Below, in pieces: positions 11,313 through 22,549 of a stretch of 64,000 nucleotides of DNA. The notes beneath the pieces are model-generated. The model saw only the letters and a program-made list of their open reading frames with translations, made no database searches and was not told where the DNA came from. The stretch spans positions 89,641 to 153,640 of the forward strand of contig CAJNDS010000385.1 in NCBI GenBank assembly GCA_905221605.1, in the 5' to 3' direction. A program made the translations under genes and the position numbers. Source of the stretch: Symbiodinium natans. Taxonomy: Eukaryota; Sar; Dinophyceae; Suessiales; Symbiodiniaceae. How positions within the stretch are numbered: the stretch's first letter is position 1; each line of letters begins with the position of its first letter.

Positions 11313-11415
11313 GCTTGGGATGTTCCTCCTCTCTGAGACTAACAGTCCTTACGAGGGATTACATAAAATAGGGGGTACAAGAATCCCCTGTTAGTGTAGG
11401 GGGAGCATCCCAAGC
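11313..11415. mobile_element. MITE-like inverted-repeat element, copy 1
   Basis: About 103 bp bounded by imperfect inverted repeats: GCTTGGGATGTTCCTCCT at the left and GGGGGAGCATCCCAAGC at the right, with a second inner inverted pair around ACTAACAG and CTGTTAGT. The same termini occur at 23407-23516. It has no coding capacity. A target-site duplication is not evident. Confidence 0.7.
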
Positions 11416-12345
11416 CCCAGCAATCTTGTTACACAGAATGGGCCGAAGTGCGCGGACGAAAGGCAGTTGCAGATGCCTTGGACAGAGTCTTTGCAGGGTG
11501 CATAGGCCTGTATAGGCTTGTACTCGTACGTTTCAGTTCATTGTGTTGTGCAAGGTGTCGCAGTTTGCACGTGTACTGCTGGTTTTGTTGCTTTGGCGCG
11601 GCTGTATATTACACATCGTCCGCTTTGCCCTCTTACAGTTGAGGCATGCTCTGGGGGATTCATGGGATGTTTGGGTTCGAGGTCTAGCGTTTTGGAGATG
11701 ATTCGCATTGATGTGTCCCTGCGGGCAGTTCAGCTTTTGGTTTATTCAGTGATGGCGGGCCTAATTAAGTCCTTAACCCTGCTGCTGTTTGTACTGTTGA
11801 GGTCTGTGGCAATCCTGTGTTGATGGCTGGGTGATAGTTGGCCAGCGGGACCAGGACTAGTTTCCGCTGAACCTGCAATGCATCCAGAGCGTCAAGCGGG
11901 GTAGCAAAAGAGAACCTTCCAGGTCCATGAGTATAGACTACAAGCTAGCCAAGGTGTCGGGTGCCAAGAGAGAATGGCAAGTTGAAACTGCTGTGCGCGC
12001 ACTCGTACTATACTGCCATTTGCGGTATTACTATGCTCTTTTCTCGAACACTCTTCGTGCCACGATGCAGCCTTGCTGCAGCGGCTACTTATACCTGTTT
12101 CTCTCCGAAGCACAACAGGCATGATGAACAGCCAATGATAGCTTTGGCTCAAGACTTGAGCTAGCATGTCCATAGGGACCGACGCGTCATTCAGCACTTC
12201 GATGGCACGTGCCTTGTCACCTGCTTTGAGGGTAAATTGGTCTGGGGTTTAGTTTAGCCTTTGCGGTTTGTGCCGTGAGAATCTTGGATTCAAGGGGTGT
12301 ATAAGATACGCATATATATATATATATATATAGATTATATAGATA
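11416..12345. other. No gene recognised
   Basis: Open frames here carry no recognisable domain. An 11-bp match to the 3' end of the dinoflagellate spliced leader lies at 12143-12153 (see findings). A (TA)n run is at about 12311-12330. Confidence 0.4.
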
Positions 12346-12460
12346 TATTACATATTACATATTACATATTACATATTACATATTACATATTACATATTAC
12401 ATATTACATATTACATATTACATATTACATATTACATATTACATATTACATATTACATAT
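12346..12460. repeat. 7-bp microsatellite, (CATATTA)n
   Basis: About sixteen uninterrupted units of CATATTA, flanked by TA runs on both sides. The unit length equals that of the telomere repeat but the sequence is unrelated. Confidence 0.95.
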
Positions 12461-12480
12461 ATATATATATATATATTAAT

Positions 12481-14800
12481 AAGACCATAAAAACATATGC
12501 ACATACAACATATGTACATACTGTTACATGCATGGCTGCGCATCATGGGTTTTTGGGCCGGCCCGACGCACAGAGGCCTTTAGGGTTCAGGGCTTTGTTC
12601 CAATGATTTCTTTGAGCGGCTCAAAGCCCAGAAAGAGACTTGGATGGAGGTCCAAAACTTGGACGTGCTTTGGTGTCAAGTGGAGGAAGCCAATCAGCAA
12701 ATCTCCGTACCCCAGGCCCTAAACTGCCCTTGACTGCATGCCTCCCGATCCAGTAGCCTCGCCCTGCCAAAAAAGCAACCGTCGTTACACACTAGGGTTC
12801 GTCCAGCCATGCGGGTGCCCAAAACAACTGCCGTAAACCCTAAATGGCAGCAGGGCAATCCAGAAGACCTTCATCATTGCTAGCATACTATTTGCCATTA
12901 TGGGGTGCCACAGTCTAGATGGACCAAAGAGCATACATCTGGGCCACAGGCGCTACGGCGAACCCAGAATTTAAACCACAGACCCTGACACTGAAGTCCC
13001 ACAAAGATGCCTGCCAAGGCATGCCGGGACAAGAAGAGCGCGACGGCACGGGGGGTGGAGGGGAGGTGCTGCTCGAACACCATGAGCCCTGGCTGCGTTT
13101 GGGGACAGAGTGAGATCAGGAGCTTCAGAACCTACAACTTTTAAGCATAGTAGAGCACTCATTATCGTAGACTAGAAGTCAACAACGTATGCTAAGTTGG
13201 ACATCAGTTGTCGTGCTCGTTGTGTTCATACACTCTCTCCATACAGGTAACATGAACTTTGGACCGCATATGACATGCTTGCACAATCCTACAGCGCTGC
13301 TTGCCTAGGAATGGGCCGACCCTCTCGCTGTCTCTACGCCGCGTCGCTGTTCCGAGACCCAGGTACGATGGCCATGAGAATTATCTCAGACATGGCAAAA
13401 CACGAAACATTCGCGGTAGGGTACGAGTAGGAGACTAGCATTCTTCACCCTCGCCAAGGCAAGTACCTCTAGCTCGAAGAGTGGTATTTGTTGTATCCCG
13501 GGCTTTCGCCGCTTCCGCCCCCCTAAAAGCCGCCAGGCTCCGGGCGCAGAGGACACAAGCTTTTATGTAGGTCAGGAGTGAGTGGTCATTGGGGGTGGGT
13601 GGGGAGGGGGGGTAGGCGACAAGGGTTTGGGTGAAGGTGCAGAGGTAAAGATGTGCCCACTGGTTTTAAATGGAAAAGAAACACTCTCGCGTTGCGAGGA
13701 GGGAAGGGTCTGGCGGGGTGGGGTGTGGAGGGCGGGTGGTTGCCAGCGACAAGGCGAAGGGGGGCGCGTTGCAGGGGCGGCCGCAAGGTGGTTGGGCGGG
13801 GAAGAGGGGTGGGCGAAGGCTGGGTCGCGGTTTGTCGGGGAGACGGGGTAAAGCTTTTTTTTTTGAGGAGGTTGGGGGAGGGTAGTCATTGGGGGGCTAG
13901 GCGAGAAGGGCCCGGGTTGAGGGAAAGTGCCAAAAAAAGGTGGGCATAGGCAAGAAGGGCTGGTCGGTTGGGCGGACTACTGCTACAGAAGTAGTCCCAG
14001 AAGTGCTGCAGCTTGTGCTACGCTTCCGCGTCTTATTGCCGTTGCAAACTTGTGAACATGCTGTCGTGGTGCTTATGGTTTCTGCTCGGTGCACTGACTA
14101 CACTTTTTAATTGAGTGTAGACTGTGAAGTATACTATATTGCCACGTTGCGGGGTTTCGGTGCATCGTTGCAGGCTGACTCTGCCGTGGACAAGGACGGA
14201 TGGTCAATCAAACAAGTGCAATTTTTTCATTACACTTATCGCACATCATTTTTATAAATCAATATCGTTTTCTCTACATATATATATATATGTATATTAT
14301 CAGTATACATATATTATCATTATATACATGTATATACACACATACGCACACAAACAAGCACACATACTTGTTTGTGTATGCTCCCCCCCCCCTTTGTGTG
14401 GAGCCTACCTCCGCGGGGTGAGGGGTTAGGTATCTCTAAACCTGCAGTCTGTATTTGCCAAACTTCATCTTGTTTTTTTACATCCGAGTGGTTGAGGGGT
14501 CGTGGTGGTAGTACCTTATCTGTGTTTGCTAATGATGCCTTTGAATTCTTCATCTTGTTTTGTTGTTTTTTTCTAAATGCCGGTTGGTTGAGGAGTCGTG
14601 GTGGTAGCCTTACAATATTCAGTATTCTTGCTTTTACTTATGCTGTGTTATGCGTCGGTGCGCAATCTGCGTACTCAATCGTGGTTGGAAAGAGTTTTTA
14701 TCACACAACGTCTTGCTTTTCAGCATCAGGTAGCTTATGAACAGGGAGGGGGGTCTCAGGCGAGTCTCAGGGGTCTTCCAACATGGCCCAACACAACTTC
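12481..14800. other. Non-coding, with local G-rich and duplicated segments
   Basis: No gene is recognised. At 13,576-13,945 a G-rich segment contains two related stretches, each with GTCATTGGGGG. At about 14,455-14,615 two imperfect direct repeats share CTTCATCTTG, a T run, GGTTGAGG and GTCGTGGTGGTAG. Long open frames in the G-rich part reflect composition, not genes. Confidence 0.5.
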
Positions 14801-14870
14801 CCACCCCCCTCCCCCCCTCCCCATCCCCCCTCCCCCTCTCCCCTCCCTCCCCCCCCCCTCTCCCTCCCAA
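14801..14870. repeat. C-rich homopolymer-like tract
   Basis: Seventy bases of C runs broken by single T or A. The G-rich tract at 15096-15145 is roughly its complement in the opposite orientation, so the two could pair as an inverted repeat. Confidence 0.85.
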
Positions 14871-15095
14871 GAATGAGACCAGTAACAACACAACACCCGC
14901 CCGACCCGACGGCGAAGGAATGATGGTAAGCTTCGAACCAGAAAACGACTGGAAAAAAAAACATGTTCTGTAAGCATCGGGGACGCGAGAATACTGTCAG
15001 CAAAATTTATTCGCACGCTTGACATCAAACCCGGGAGCCCTAAACACTGAAACACTATCCTAAGAGCCCATTTTAAAAAGGAACCCACAACACAC

Positions 15096-15145
15096 GGGGG
15101 GGGTGGGGGGAGGGGGCGGGGGGGGGAGGGGGAGGGGGGGGGGGT
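15096..15145. repeat. G-rich tract with G-quadruplex potential
   Basis: G runs of 5 to 9 bases separated by one or two bases, about 350 bp upstream of the first ankyrin gene. Confidence 0.85.
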
Positions 15146-15503
15146 ATGCCCGTACAGGTCTCCTCTACTACAGTTGCTACAGTCTCGTGGGTTGCTCGTA
15201 ACCACTGCAGTATCGTATACTACCGTATACTGCGCTCCAGGTCTTCATCCGCACGCCATGCACGAGGCTGCAGTACCGCCCAGTTAATGCTGTTATACGC
15301 TATGGTGTATTGCATAGTGCACTTTTTGGTAGAGTGTACTACACTGTACCGCACTGTGCGACGCAGAGTCCTACCGGCAGAGTACAGACTATGTAGTCAA
15401 CATAGTTAGCCCCAGGTTCGTGGAGCAGCATTTTAGAGCACAGTACCATGTCTCGTATTGTAAAGCATAGGAAAACGTCTCCCCGCAGCGCTCCCAAACC
15501 CTC

Positions 15504-16658
15504 ATGTTTGAGATCTTGGCACATGTTCGTCAGGAGGCCCTGCGGGCAGCGGTAGTCAAAGGCAAGTTGGAGGATGTAGAACAGCCTCTTGAAGCTGGAG
15601 CTGATGCGAGGGCGCAGAGCAACAGTGAGGCTCCACTTCTTCAGCTCGCTGTTGGACAAGATGACTTTTGGATGCAGGCTCAGGCTGCTGTCGACACGCG
15701 CAGCTTTGTGCGTGCATGTGAAGGAAGCAACACGAAGCTCGCGCAAACCCTGTTGGAGGCGAGCGTCAAAAACGAAAACATCTGCCTGTATGCTGATCAG
15801 ACCCCACTCAATGCAGCAAGGCAGGTTGCACTGCAAAAAGCGGTGCTTGGAGGCAAGTTGGAGCTGGTGCAGCTTCTGCTTGAAGCTCGAGCTGATGTGA
15901 AGGGGTGCTGGTTTCCTCTCCTTCCCTTTGCCGAGGACGCGTGCATGGTGAGCCTCTTGATGGAAGCTCAGGCAGATGTGGACACAAGGTGCCTGGTGCG
16001 CACCTGCAAGGATGGAAACGCAAAGCTCGCACAAAGGCTGCTGGAGGCAGGCGCCGACAAGGATGGCGTCGAGTGCACGGGTTTGACCCCGCTCCTTGCA
16101 GCATGTCAGAATGGGCACTTGGGTGTTGTGGGCCTGCTGGTGCAGTCCCGTGCAGATGCCAACAAGGGCACATGGTCGGGAAGAAGCCCTTTGGGCTTTG
16201 CATGCATGCGGGGCTGCGCGCAGCTTGCGCGTCTACTGCTGGACGCGCGAGCTTTGCCCGACAAGAAATTCCGCGACATCGAGAATAATGACACGATTCT
16301 CGTCCCGCTTGTTGTGGCAGCGGCCTCCGGCCACGCTGAGCTTGTTGGCCTGTTGCTAGAGGCTCGCGCGGACACGGAGCGTAGATCGATGCTCAGATCC
16401 GATGCGCACGGAAGAAGGCCAAGGCGGCCAAGGACACCGCTCATGGCGGCCATCAAGGGCAACCACACCAAGGTGGTGTCGCTGCTGCTGCAAGCAAGAG
16501 CACAGCCGGAGGGTGGGAAGGAGTCGACCTTGCTCTGGGCATGCCAGAATTCACCCTTAGCGGTGCTGCGGCTCCTGCTGGCAGCTGGAGTGGATGTGAA
16601 CCAGGCCACGTGGCTCCATGTTGAAAGCTGGCTTTTTTTTTGCTTGGGCACGATGTGA
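15504..16658 (+). CDS. Ankyrin-repeat protein 1
   Basis: A 384-residue open frame made almost entirely of ankyrin repeats of about 33 residues, with cores such as LVQLLLEARADVKG, GLTPLLAACQNGHLGVVGLL and TPLMAAIKGNHTKVVSLLLQ. Ankyrin repeats bind partner proteins; no catalytic domain is visible. The early repeats lack the usual TPL start, suggesting decay or specialised repeats. After ATWLHV, at about 16620, the frame leaves repeat sequence and soon stops, so the real gene probably splices on near 16,610. Close paralogue of the genes at 18.4 and 21.0 kb; the stretch from 15,840 is nearly the same DNA as from 21,000. The 15504 ATG is the simplest start but could be inside an exon. Confidence 0.75.
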   Translation: MFEILAHVRQEALRAAVVKGKLEDVEQPLEAGADARAQSNSEAPLLQLAVGQDDFWMQAQAAVDTRSFVRACEGSNTKLAQTLLEASVKNENICLYADQTPLNAARQVALQKAVLGGKLELVQLLLEARADVKGCWFPLLPFAEDACMVSLLMEAQADVDTRCLVRTCKDGNAKLAQRLLEAGADKDGVECTGLTPLLAACQNGHLGVVGLLVQSRADANKGTWSGRSPLGFACMRGCAQLARLLLDARALPDKKFRDIENNDTILVPLVVAAASGHAELVGLLLEARADTERRSMLRSDAHGRRPRRPRTPLMAAIKGNHTKVVSLLLQARAQPEGGKESTLLWACQNSPLAVLRLLLAAGVDVNQATWLHVESWLFFCLGTM

Positions 16659-17518
16659 AGGCACTACAACAACAGCAGGATTAGCTACCACTACTACCAC
16701 TACTACCACCTTTTCCCTACCGCTACTCCCACGACCGCTTCCACCGCCACGGCTATTGCTTCTAAGTACTATTGCGACGAGCTGTGGTAGCTATGCTACT
16801 ACACTGCTATACTATAGTACTGTTATGGAGAACGTGGTTCGCGGAACCAGAATCCCGAAGCCTTGCGGGAGGCACGGCCAAACCACCAGCATGACGACGA
16901 GTGCCGGATGGAAGACTCTTCTGACTCGGATGATGAGGCCTGTGCTTCATTTCAGTTTGTCAGGAATCGCATAGTTAGACAGTAGTCCAGCACCGAAGCA
17001 ACAAAGCGCACTCCTAAACCCCCAAACCCCGAAACTCTTAACCTCACACACAGCCGAAGCTTAAAGCGCTCTTTAACCACTGTCTGAGTCCAGGAGATCA
17101 CGGAGGAGTGCGGCGGCCCGTTGCTTTAGGGCTGTGGGTGGTTTTGGAGGTTCATGGGTCTTTTAGGCTCAGGGGGTCAGAGCCGAAATGGCAAGCCTCT
17201 TGCCAAAAGGGATTCACAGTTTGAGAAGTGTCTAGGGGTTAGACAGCGGTAAGGTTCGGGTTGGACAGGGCGAAGCGGCTTATCCATACTTTGTTAGAGT
17301 CAAGTATATCATGTAAGGTATGCATGATCAAATGTGCAGTGAAGCCCTTAGCAGAAACCCTAAACTTCACCCTAAACTGCCCGACCCCTACACCTCGATG
17401 GGGTTAAACCCCCAATGCCGGACCCCAATGAGAGTCTGAGTCCTGGCAGCGCCAGTGCCTCCCGCAACTCTGCCACCGAGACTGGTATGTGTCGTAGGTT
17501 GTTGGTAGCCGTGTTGCA
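16659..17518. other. No gene recognised
   Basis: A TAC/CAC trinucleotide-rich patch lies at about 16,683-16,712. The rest shows scattered single CCCTAAA-like pieces and no recognisable exon. Confidence 0.45.
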
Positions 17519-17560
17519 CCCTAACCCTAAACCCTAAACCCTAAACCCTAAACCCTAAAC
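17519..17560. repeat. CCCTAAA tract
   Basis: Six near-perfect units. Confidence 0.9.
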
Positions 17561-17750
17561 ACCCTTGACGGTGTAGGTGGCGGGGCGCATCCAAGTCCTA
17601 GTGTAGCTGTTTTGGGCCTCTGAAGAAGTCCCCCGCCGTGTTCGCATGTAGGTTTGCGAGCGTGCTGGGCGGGTGGCAAACAACCCTAAACTTCCTAAAC
17701 CCTTAACCCCTGGACGGAGGGGAAAAAACCCTTGGACAAAGGAGTACATC

Positions 17751-17843
17751 ACGCCTTTGGCCTTCTCCGTGAAAGAAGGCTGCTCTGACGAAGTGCGTGT
17801 CTTGTTGGAGGCTCGCGCCAACGCGGACCAGGACATGGAGTGA
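17751..17843 (+). CDS. Isolated ankyrin-repeat exon
   Basis: One ankyrin repeat: TPLAFSVKEG, then EVRVLLEARANADQD and a stop at 17841-17843. It lies between ankyrin genes 1 and 2 on the same strand. It may be an exon of either gene, joined by splicing, or a fragment left after duplication. Too short to stand as a gene. Confidence 0.45.
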   Translation, partial: TPLAFSVKEGCSDEVRVLLEARANADQDME

Positions 17844-18357
17844 TGTATTCATAGTGGATTAAGGGCTTCAGGCAAGGCAAACTTGTTCCACATAAAGTAT
17901 GGTGCAGGAATTGCATTCAGAGTGCTGCAGGCGCTCGGGGTGGTTACCGGGGGCTTTAGAGAGGAGGGTCTGAGTCTTACATTACACGCAGTGTTGCTAT
18001 CCCATGTTGCCATGTTTGCTGGCGCCGTACTCCTTCAACCTTACTCAGTTCCTTTACAAGACCATAAAGATAGATCATACGCTAAACCCAAAGCCTGGAA
18101 ACCTGAAACCCACGCTTCCAAGTGCGCTTGCTATGTTTCTACTGTCGGCATGTCGTTCTGGAGTAGGGTCCGCATTGATCAATGCTGATAACATACGGAT
18201 TCTCCACAGCTGCATGGTGCAGTGTGTACCATCTACTCAAGTGTATACGATCCACTAATTAGATGGCAACTTGGGCCTTTCCCAACACAGGCTTCTCCTA
18301 AGAATCTACCCCAAGTTACTAGAATCCGCAGAACTGTAACCCGAACAAGGGTGCCCT
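17844..18357. other. No gene recognised
   Basis: Nothing recognisable lies between the loose ankyrin exon and ankyrin gene 2; probably intron or intergenic DNA. Confidence 0.4.
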
Positions 18358-19332
18358 TTGGTTTCGGAAACCCATATACCATCTACGATGACATGCGTAC
18401 GAGACTGTTCCAGGGTTTCTTCAAGGCCGCCAGAGCCTGGCACCACAGCCCCTGGTCAGGACATGCTCCGAACAGCCGTGATTTCAGGCAATGTGGACGT
18501 GGCGCAGCTCCTGCTGCGGGCGCGCGTGGACGCCACGGCTCATGGTAGAAACCCGGAGGAGGTCCCACTGCTTCTCGTCGCGGTCCGGCAAGAGAAATGC
18601 TGCATGGCAGAACTCTTGATGAAGGCCTGTGCCGATGGAAGCTTGGTCCTCGCGTGCGAACATGGGCATGCGCAGCTTGCAGAGTCCCTGATGCTCGCTG
18701 GCGCCGACCAAGATGGTCAGTGGGCATACGCGGGAAATCTGACCCCTCTCCTTTCGGCAGCAAGGAACGGCCACCAGGACGTGGTGGGCCTTCTGCTCCA
18801 GCACAGAGCGGATCCGAACAAAGCAATAGTGTTGTGGGGTAGCCCTTTGGCCAATGCCTGCAGCAACGGCAACCTAGGCCTTGTACGCTTGCTGATGGAG
18901 GCGGCAGCTCTGGTCGATGAAGCTTCTTGCGGCCCAAGTGGTGAGGCGCGAATGACCCCGCTTGCAGCGGCGGCGAGCAAAGGGCACTTGGAGCTTGCCC
19001 GCCTGTTGCTCGAGGCCCGGGCCGCTATTGATACACCTGTGGGCGAGGCCGATGCTAACGAGAAGGAAGCTGTCACGATGGTGGCACCACTCACTGCGGC
19101 CATGGAGGGGAACCATGCCAACATGGTGTCTCTGTTGCTGCAGGCTGGGGCACAGGCGGTTGGCTGCAAGGAGTCGCCATCGCTATGGGCATGTCGGCAT
19201 GGACACTTGGAGATCTTGCGGCTCCTGATAGCGGCTGGATTGGACGTGAACGAGGCCATGCCCCACCCGGAAACATGCCCCAAAATCGGTACCAAACGAA
19301 ACCCCGTGGAGTGCCCCGTGGAGGTCCTGTAA
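18358..19332 (+). CDS. Ankyrin-repeat protein 2
   Basis: Open frame of 324 residues. Convincing ankyrin sequence begins at about 18,463 (LRTAVISGNVDVAQLLL), so the first 35 residues may be intron and the true exon start lies near there. Repeats include LTPLLSAARNGHQDVVGLLL, MTPLAAAASKGHLELARLLL and GHLEILRLLIAAGLDVNEA. The end (19,260-19,332) leaves repeat sequence, suggesting a missed donor near 19,260. Same repeat order as ankyrin protein 1, but clearly diverged. Likely a protein-binding scaffold. Confidence 0.75.
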   Translation: MVSETHIPSTMTCVRDCSRVSSRPPEPGTTAPGQDMLRTAVISGNVDVAQLLLRARVDATAHGRNPEEVPLLLVAVRQEKCCMAELLMKACADGSLVLACEHGHAQLAESLMLAGADQDGQWAYAGNLTPLLSAARNGHQDVVGLLLQHRADPNKAIVLWGSPLANACSNGNLGLVRLLMEAAALVDEASCGPSGEARMTPLAAAASKGHLELARLLLEARAAIDTPVGEADANEKEAVTMVAPLTAAMEGNHANMVSLLLQAGAQAVGCKESPSLWACRHGHLEILRLLIAAGLDVNEAMPHPETCPKIGTKRNPVECPVEVL

Positions 19333-20578
19333 AACCATGCAGTAAAGGCTCATTTTGAAGAGTTGGGTAGCTATATGTCACTTACTGTGTATAAACTAGT
19401 ACGCTACAGTATACTGTCGCAATTGTTGTAGTGAACTCCAGTAGACGTACTGCAAACATGATGCTGGCTACCAGAAAAGCTGATCGAATATCAGCCTTAT
19501 CCAGAATGGTACAGCACACTACTTCCACTGCATACTGCCATCCTGGTCAGAGTAGCACCCTAAGACCTAAAGCACTAAATCCCAAACCCATATGATTGAA
19601 TGCCACAGCCTAAAAGTTGCGCCTGCTACGAGGGGCAGCCCCGAAGTTAATTTCGAACCAAGAGCGGGGGACAGGTCCTCTTCAACTATAGGCACGCTGT
19701 ACAGTACTCTAGTACACCATGTCACTAGGGTTTAAGAATGACATGAGGGTCTACTACAGGCTGTGCATACTTGAGTCTGTGTTTTTTTCATTGTACTTGT
19801 GTAGTGGTCAAACAAAAGGGCTTGCAAGCTTAAGAGTAGGGTCCAATCTCTTCCGTCTTTCGGCCTGGCATGACAGTTCTCCAGATGGTCTTCGTGCACT
19901 TAAACCCTGAACCCGAATGAAACCCTGACACCTAAACCGTAAACCCTGCTCTGTACGATACCTAGCGCAATATGCCTGGAGGCATTAGATCGACATCCTG
20001 CAGATTCCGATGAGGAAGAGTGGTCGCGGTGCCAGGCGAATGAGCTCAGTAGCATTGAGTAGTTTGCGCTAGCATGCTGTGGTTTGTGTTACAGGCGGTA
20101 GCGTACTTCATTGTGCTATATGTACTATGACTGGTATATACTAGGGTGCGTGATTCGAGTATGCTGCAAGAGTGAACTACAGCATCTACATCAGGGTAGA
20201 GTTGCAGTCGCAGCAGCCTGCAACGCTTGGTCATACATCCTCGCGTGCCCTGAGTTGAACAATTTGAGCTCCCTCACCCCTGCAAGGGCGTATAGACAAA
20301 AATCTAGGTTGTTCACAGGCAGCCACCTTTCTTCGACTGCGATAGAATATTGGAGTTGTTTTTGCATATGCTGCCATGCCGCGTCCAGCTACTGCCCAAG
20401 CTTCCTTGTGTGTCCTCTACGTGCACCTTCATTCCAGACAGATTGTTGGGTACAGTTTGGAAAAGGGTGGTGGCGGCAGTGCCCAGTCAGTATAGCATCT
20501 TATGGTGTAGCTTAGTCTAGCGCTCTACACTGTGCATGAGCTCTATAAGTCCCAAAGCAGTCAACCGCCAGAGCTCTG
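19333..20578. other. No gene recognised
   Basis: The 134-residue open frame at 20,111-20,515 shows no domain. Scattered TAGTATAC-like short palindromes and degenerate CCCTAAA pieces (about 19,900-19,950) are seen. Confidence 0.4.
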
Positions 20579-20698
20579 CTGAAGGAGTGCGCCACGCTGC
20601 TGGCAACCTCCGCGCAGCACGGGAATGTCGATGTCGTGCGAGCTTTGCTCGAGGCGGGAGCGCCGGTGGACCAGGAGACTCCGGGGTTCGAGAAAAAG
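20579..20698 (+). CDS. Isolated ankyrin-repeat exon upstream of gene 3
   Basis: One repeat: LLATSAQHGNVDVVRALLEAGAPVDQE, then a basic end. It is followed within a few bases by a TTTAGGG tract, as at other intron starts in this window. Probably a 5' exon of ankyrin gene 3. Confidence 0.5.
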
Positions 20699-20702
20699 AA
20701 AT

Positions 20703-20758
20703 GTAGGGTTTAGGGTTTAGGGTTTGGGGTTGAGGGTTTAGGGTTTAGGGTTTAGGGT
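20703..20758. repeat. TTTAGGG tract
   Basis: Seven units with single-base variants, between an ankyrin exon and gene 3. Confidence 0.85.
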
Positions 20759-20974
20759 GGATTCGGGTTGAGGGTAGGGTTTGTAGGATAGTTCCGGTTA
20801 TGCGCCAGGCAAGTGTTCAAGGGATTTGCACAGTATCAGCAGCTTGAATGAATGCTTGGAGTGTTGGGTTGTCTTAAGAAGAACTTGTCCATCCTGGTTT
20901 GCCAGTGAGTGTCGCCGAACACAACTTCTCATAAGGCTTGAAGGCATCCAACGCCTCATAATGTCGCATGCCTT

Positions 20975-22549
20975 GACGAACAGGCTGCACTGCGGACAGC
21001 AGTGGTTGGAGGCAAGTTGGAGCTAGTGCAGCTACTTCTTGAAGCTCGAGCTGATGTGAAGGGGCGCCGTGGAGACGAGGTTCCGCTCCTTCTCCTTGCG
21101 GTGGGGCAAGAGGACGCGTGCATGGTGAGCCTTTTGATGGAAGCTCAGGCAGACGTGGACACGGGGTGCCTGGTGCTCACCTGCCAAGATGGAAACACAC
21201 AGCTCGCACAAATGCTGCTGGAGGCAGGGGCCGACAAGGACGGCATCTGGGAATACGTTGGTTTGACCCCACTCCTTGCAGCATGTCAGAATGGGCACTT
21301 GGGTGTTGTGGGCCTGCTGGTGCAGTCCCGTGCGGATGCCAACAAGGAAACATGGTTGGGAAGCCCTTTGGTCAATGCATGCCTCAAAGGCCACCGTGAG
21401 CTTGCGGGAATACTGCTCGAGGCGCGAGCTCCAGTTGACAAGGACTGCTGCCATCCAGACGGGGAGTGGCGCCTGACTCCACTGGTTGCAGCAGCGGGTT
21501 TCGGTGACGAAGAGCTTGCGCGCCTCTTGCTGGAAGCTAGGGCAGATGTGCTGCAGGCCACGGCGAATGGCTTTGGGGAGCCTTGCCAAACGCCCTTGCT
21601 CGCAGCGTGCCGTGGTGGGCACTCGGAGCTGGTGCTGCTCTTGCTCAGCTCCGGCGCAGAAAATAAGAAGGATGAAACGTGCTACCACCTGTACACAGAC
21701 AGACAACCAGTCGGGAGACTGACGACACCTCTCATGGCGGCCATCGAGGAAGGCCACACCAACGTGGTGTCCGTGTTGTTGCAGGCAGGAGTGCAGCCAG
21801 ACGGCGGCAGGGAGTCGCCATTGCTCGGAGCTTGCGGCCTCGGGCGCTTGGAGATCCTACAGCTCTTGCTGGCAGCTGCTGCGGATGTGAATAGGACGGA
21901 TCCTGGTGCACCCATTACACCTCTCATAGCTGCTTGTGCAATGACAGATGCCAGCCATGATGTACGGACAGAGATGGTGCGTCGGTTGTTGCAAGAAAAG
22001 GCGAATGCCAACCAGGATGCGGGAACAACACCTTTGGTTATGGCCAGCCTGCAGGGCGACCTTGCCATCGCGAAACTTCTGTTGCTGGCTGGCGCTGACA
22101 GAGACACCCCTGCTTCCTCGTCTGTGCTTTGTTGCAGGGAAAGCAGGTGCTACACCCCACTCACCGCAGCATGTTGGATGGGTCATATCGACGTGGTCTG
22201 CCTGTTGCTTCAGGAAAAGGCAGATGCCCAGGGCACGTGCGCTGGTGAAACGCCTCTGGTGTGCGCATGTTTGGGTGGCTATTCCGGGATCGCAGGCCTG
22301 CTCCTGGCAGCTAAGGCCGAGGCAGATGTCGAGGCCTGCATTCGTGTATGCTCTGGCTCGGTTTTGACCTCTGCCCACTACACCCCTCTCACCGCGGCCT
22401 GCAAGATTCCTGGCGGTACTGAGCAGAATTTTGGGGATCTGATCTGCGGGGTCTCCTGCAAGCTGTTGGAGTGGAGATTCAATTACACTCGGGCCATGCT
22501 GATGTCATACATAGGGTCTCCACTGCTGCAGTGGCAACATAAACAGTAG
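20975..22549 (+). CDS. Ankyrin-repeat protein 3, the longest of the three
   Basis: About 524 residues. I extend the start upstream because DEQAALRTAVVGGKLELVQ is in frame and repeat-like. Some 13 to 14 ankyrin repeats follow, including LTPLLAACQNGHLGVVGLL, LTPLVAAAGFGDEELARLLL, TPLLAACRGGHSELVLLLL, TPLVMASLQGDLAIAKLLLL and YTPLTAACWMGHIDVVCLLL. The last 40 residues (after TAACKIPGG, about 22,410) are not repeat-like, so a donor near there is likely. Nearly identical DNA to gene 1 over the first few repeats shows recent duplication or gene conversion. Probable cytosolic protein-binding scaffold; no membrane segment is seen. Confidence 0.8.
   Translation, partial: DEQAALRTAVVGGKLELVQLLLEARADVKGRRGDEVPLLLLAVGQEDACMVSLLMEAQADVDTGCLVLTCQDGNTQLAQMLLEAGADKDGIWEYVGLTPLLAACQNGHLGVVGLLVQSRADANKETWLGSPLVNACLKGHRELAGILLEARAPVDKDCCHPDGEWRLTPLVAAAGFGDEELARLLLEARADVLQATANGFGEPCQTPLLAACRGGHSELVLLLLSSGAENKKDETCYHLYTDRQPVGRLTTPLMAAIEEGHTNVVSVLLQAGVQPDGGRESPLLGACGLGRLEILQLLLAAAADVNRTDPGAPITPLIAACAMTDASHDVRTEMVRRLLQEKANANQDAGTTPLVMASLQGDLAIAKLLLLAGADRDTPASSSVLCCRESRCYTPLTAACWMGHIDVVCLLLQEKADAQGTCAGETPLVCACLGGYSGIAGLLLAAKAEADVEACIRVCSGSVLTSAHYTPLTAACKIPGGTEQNFGDLICGVSCKLLEWRFNYTRAMLMSYIGSPLLQWQHKQ

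Noticed and set aside
12297-12479. Open frame through the CATATTA microsatellite
   Set aside because: It is translation of a simple repeat, with no gene features.
13572-13949. Overlapping long open frames on both strands
   Set aside because: The region is G-rich and low in complexity; the frames reflect composition.
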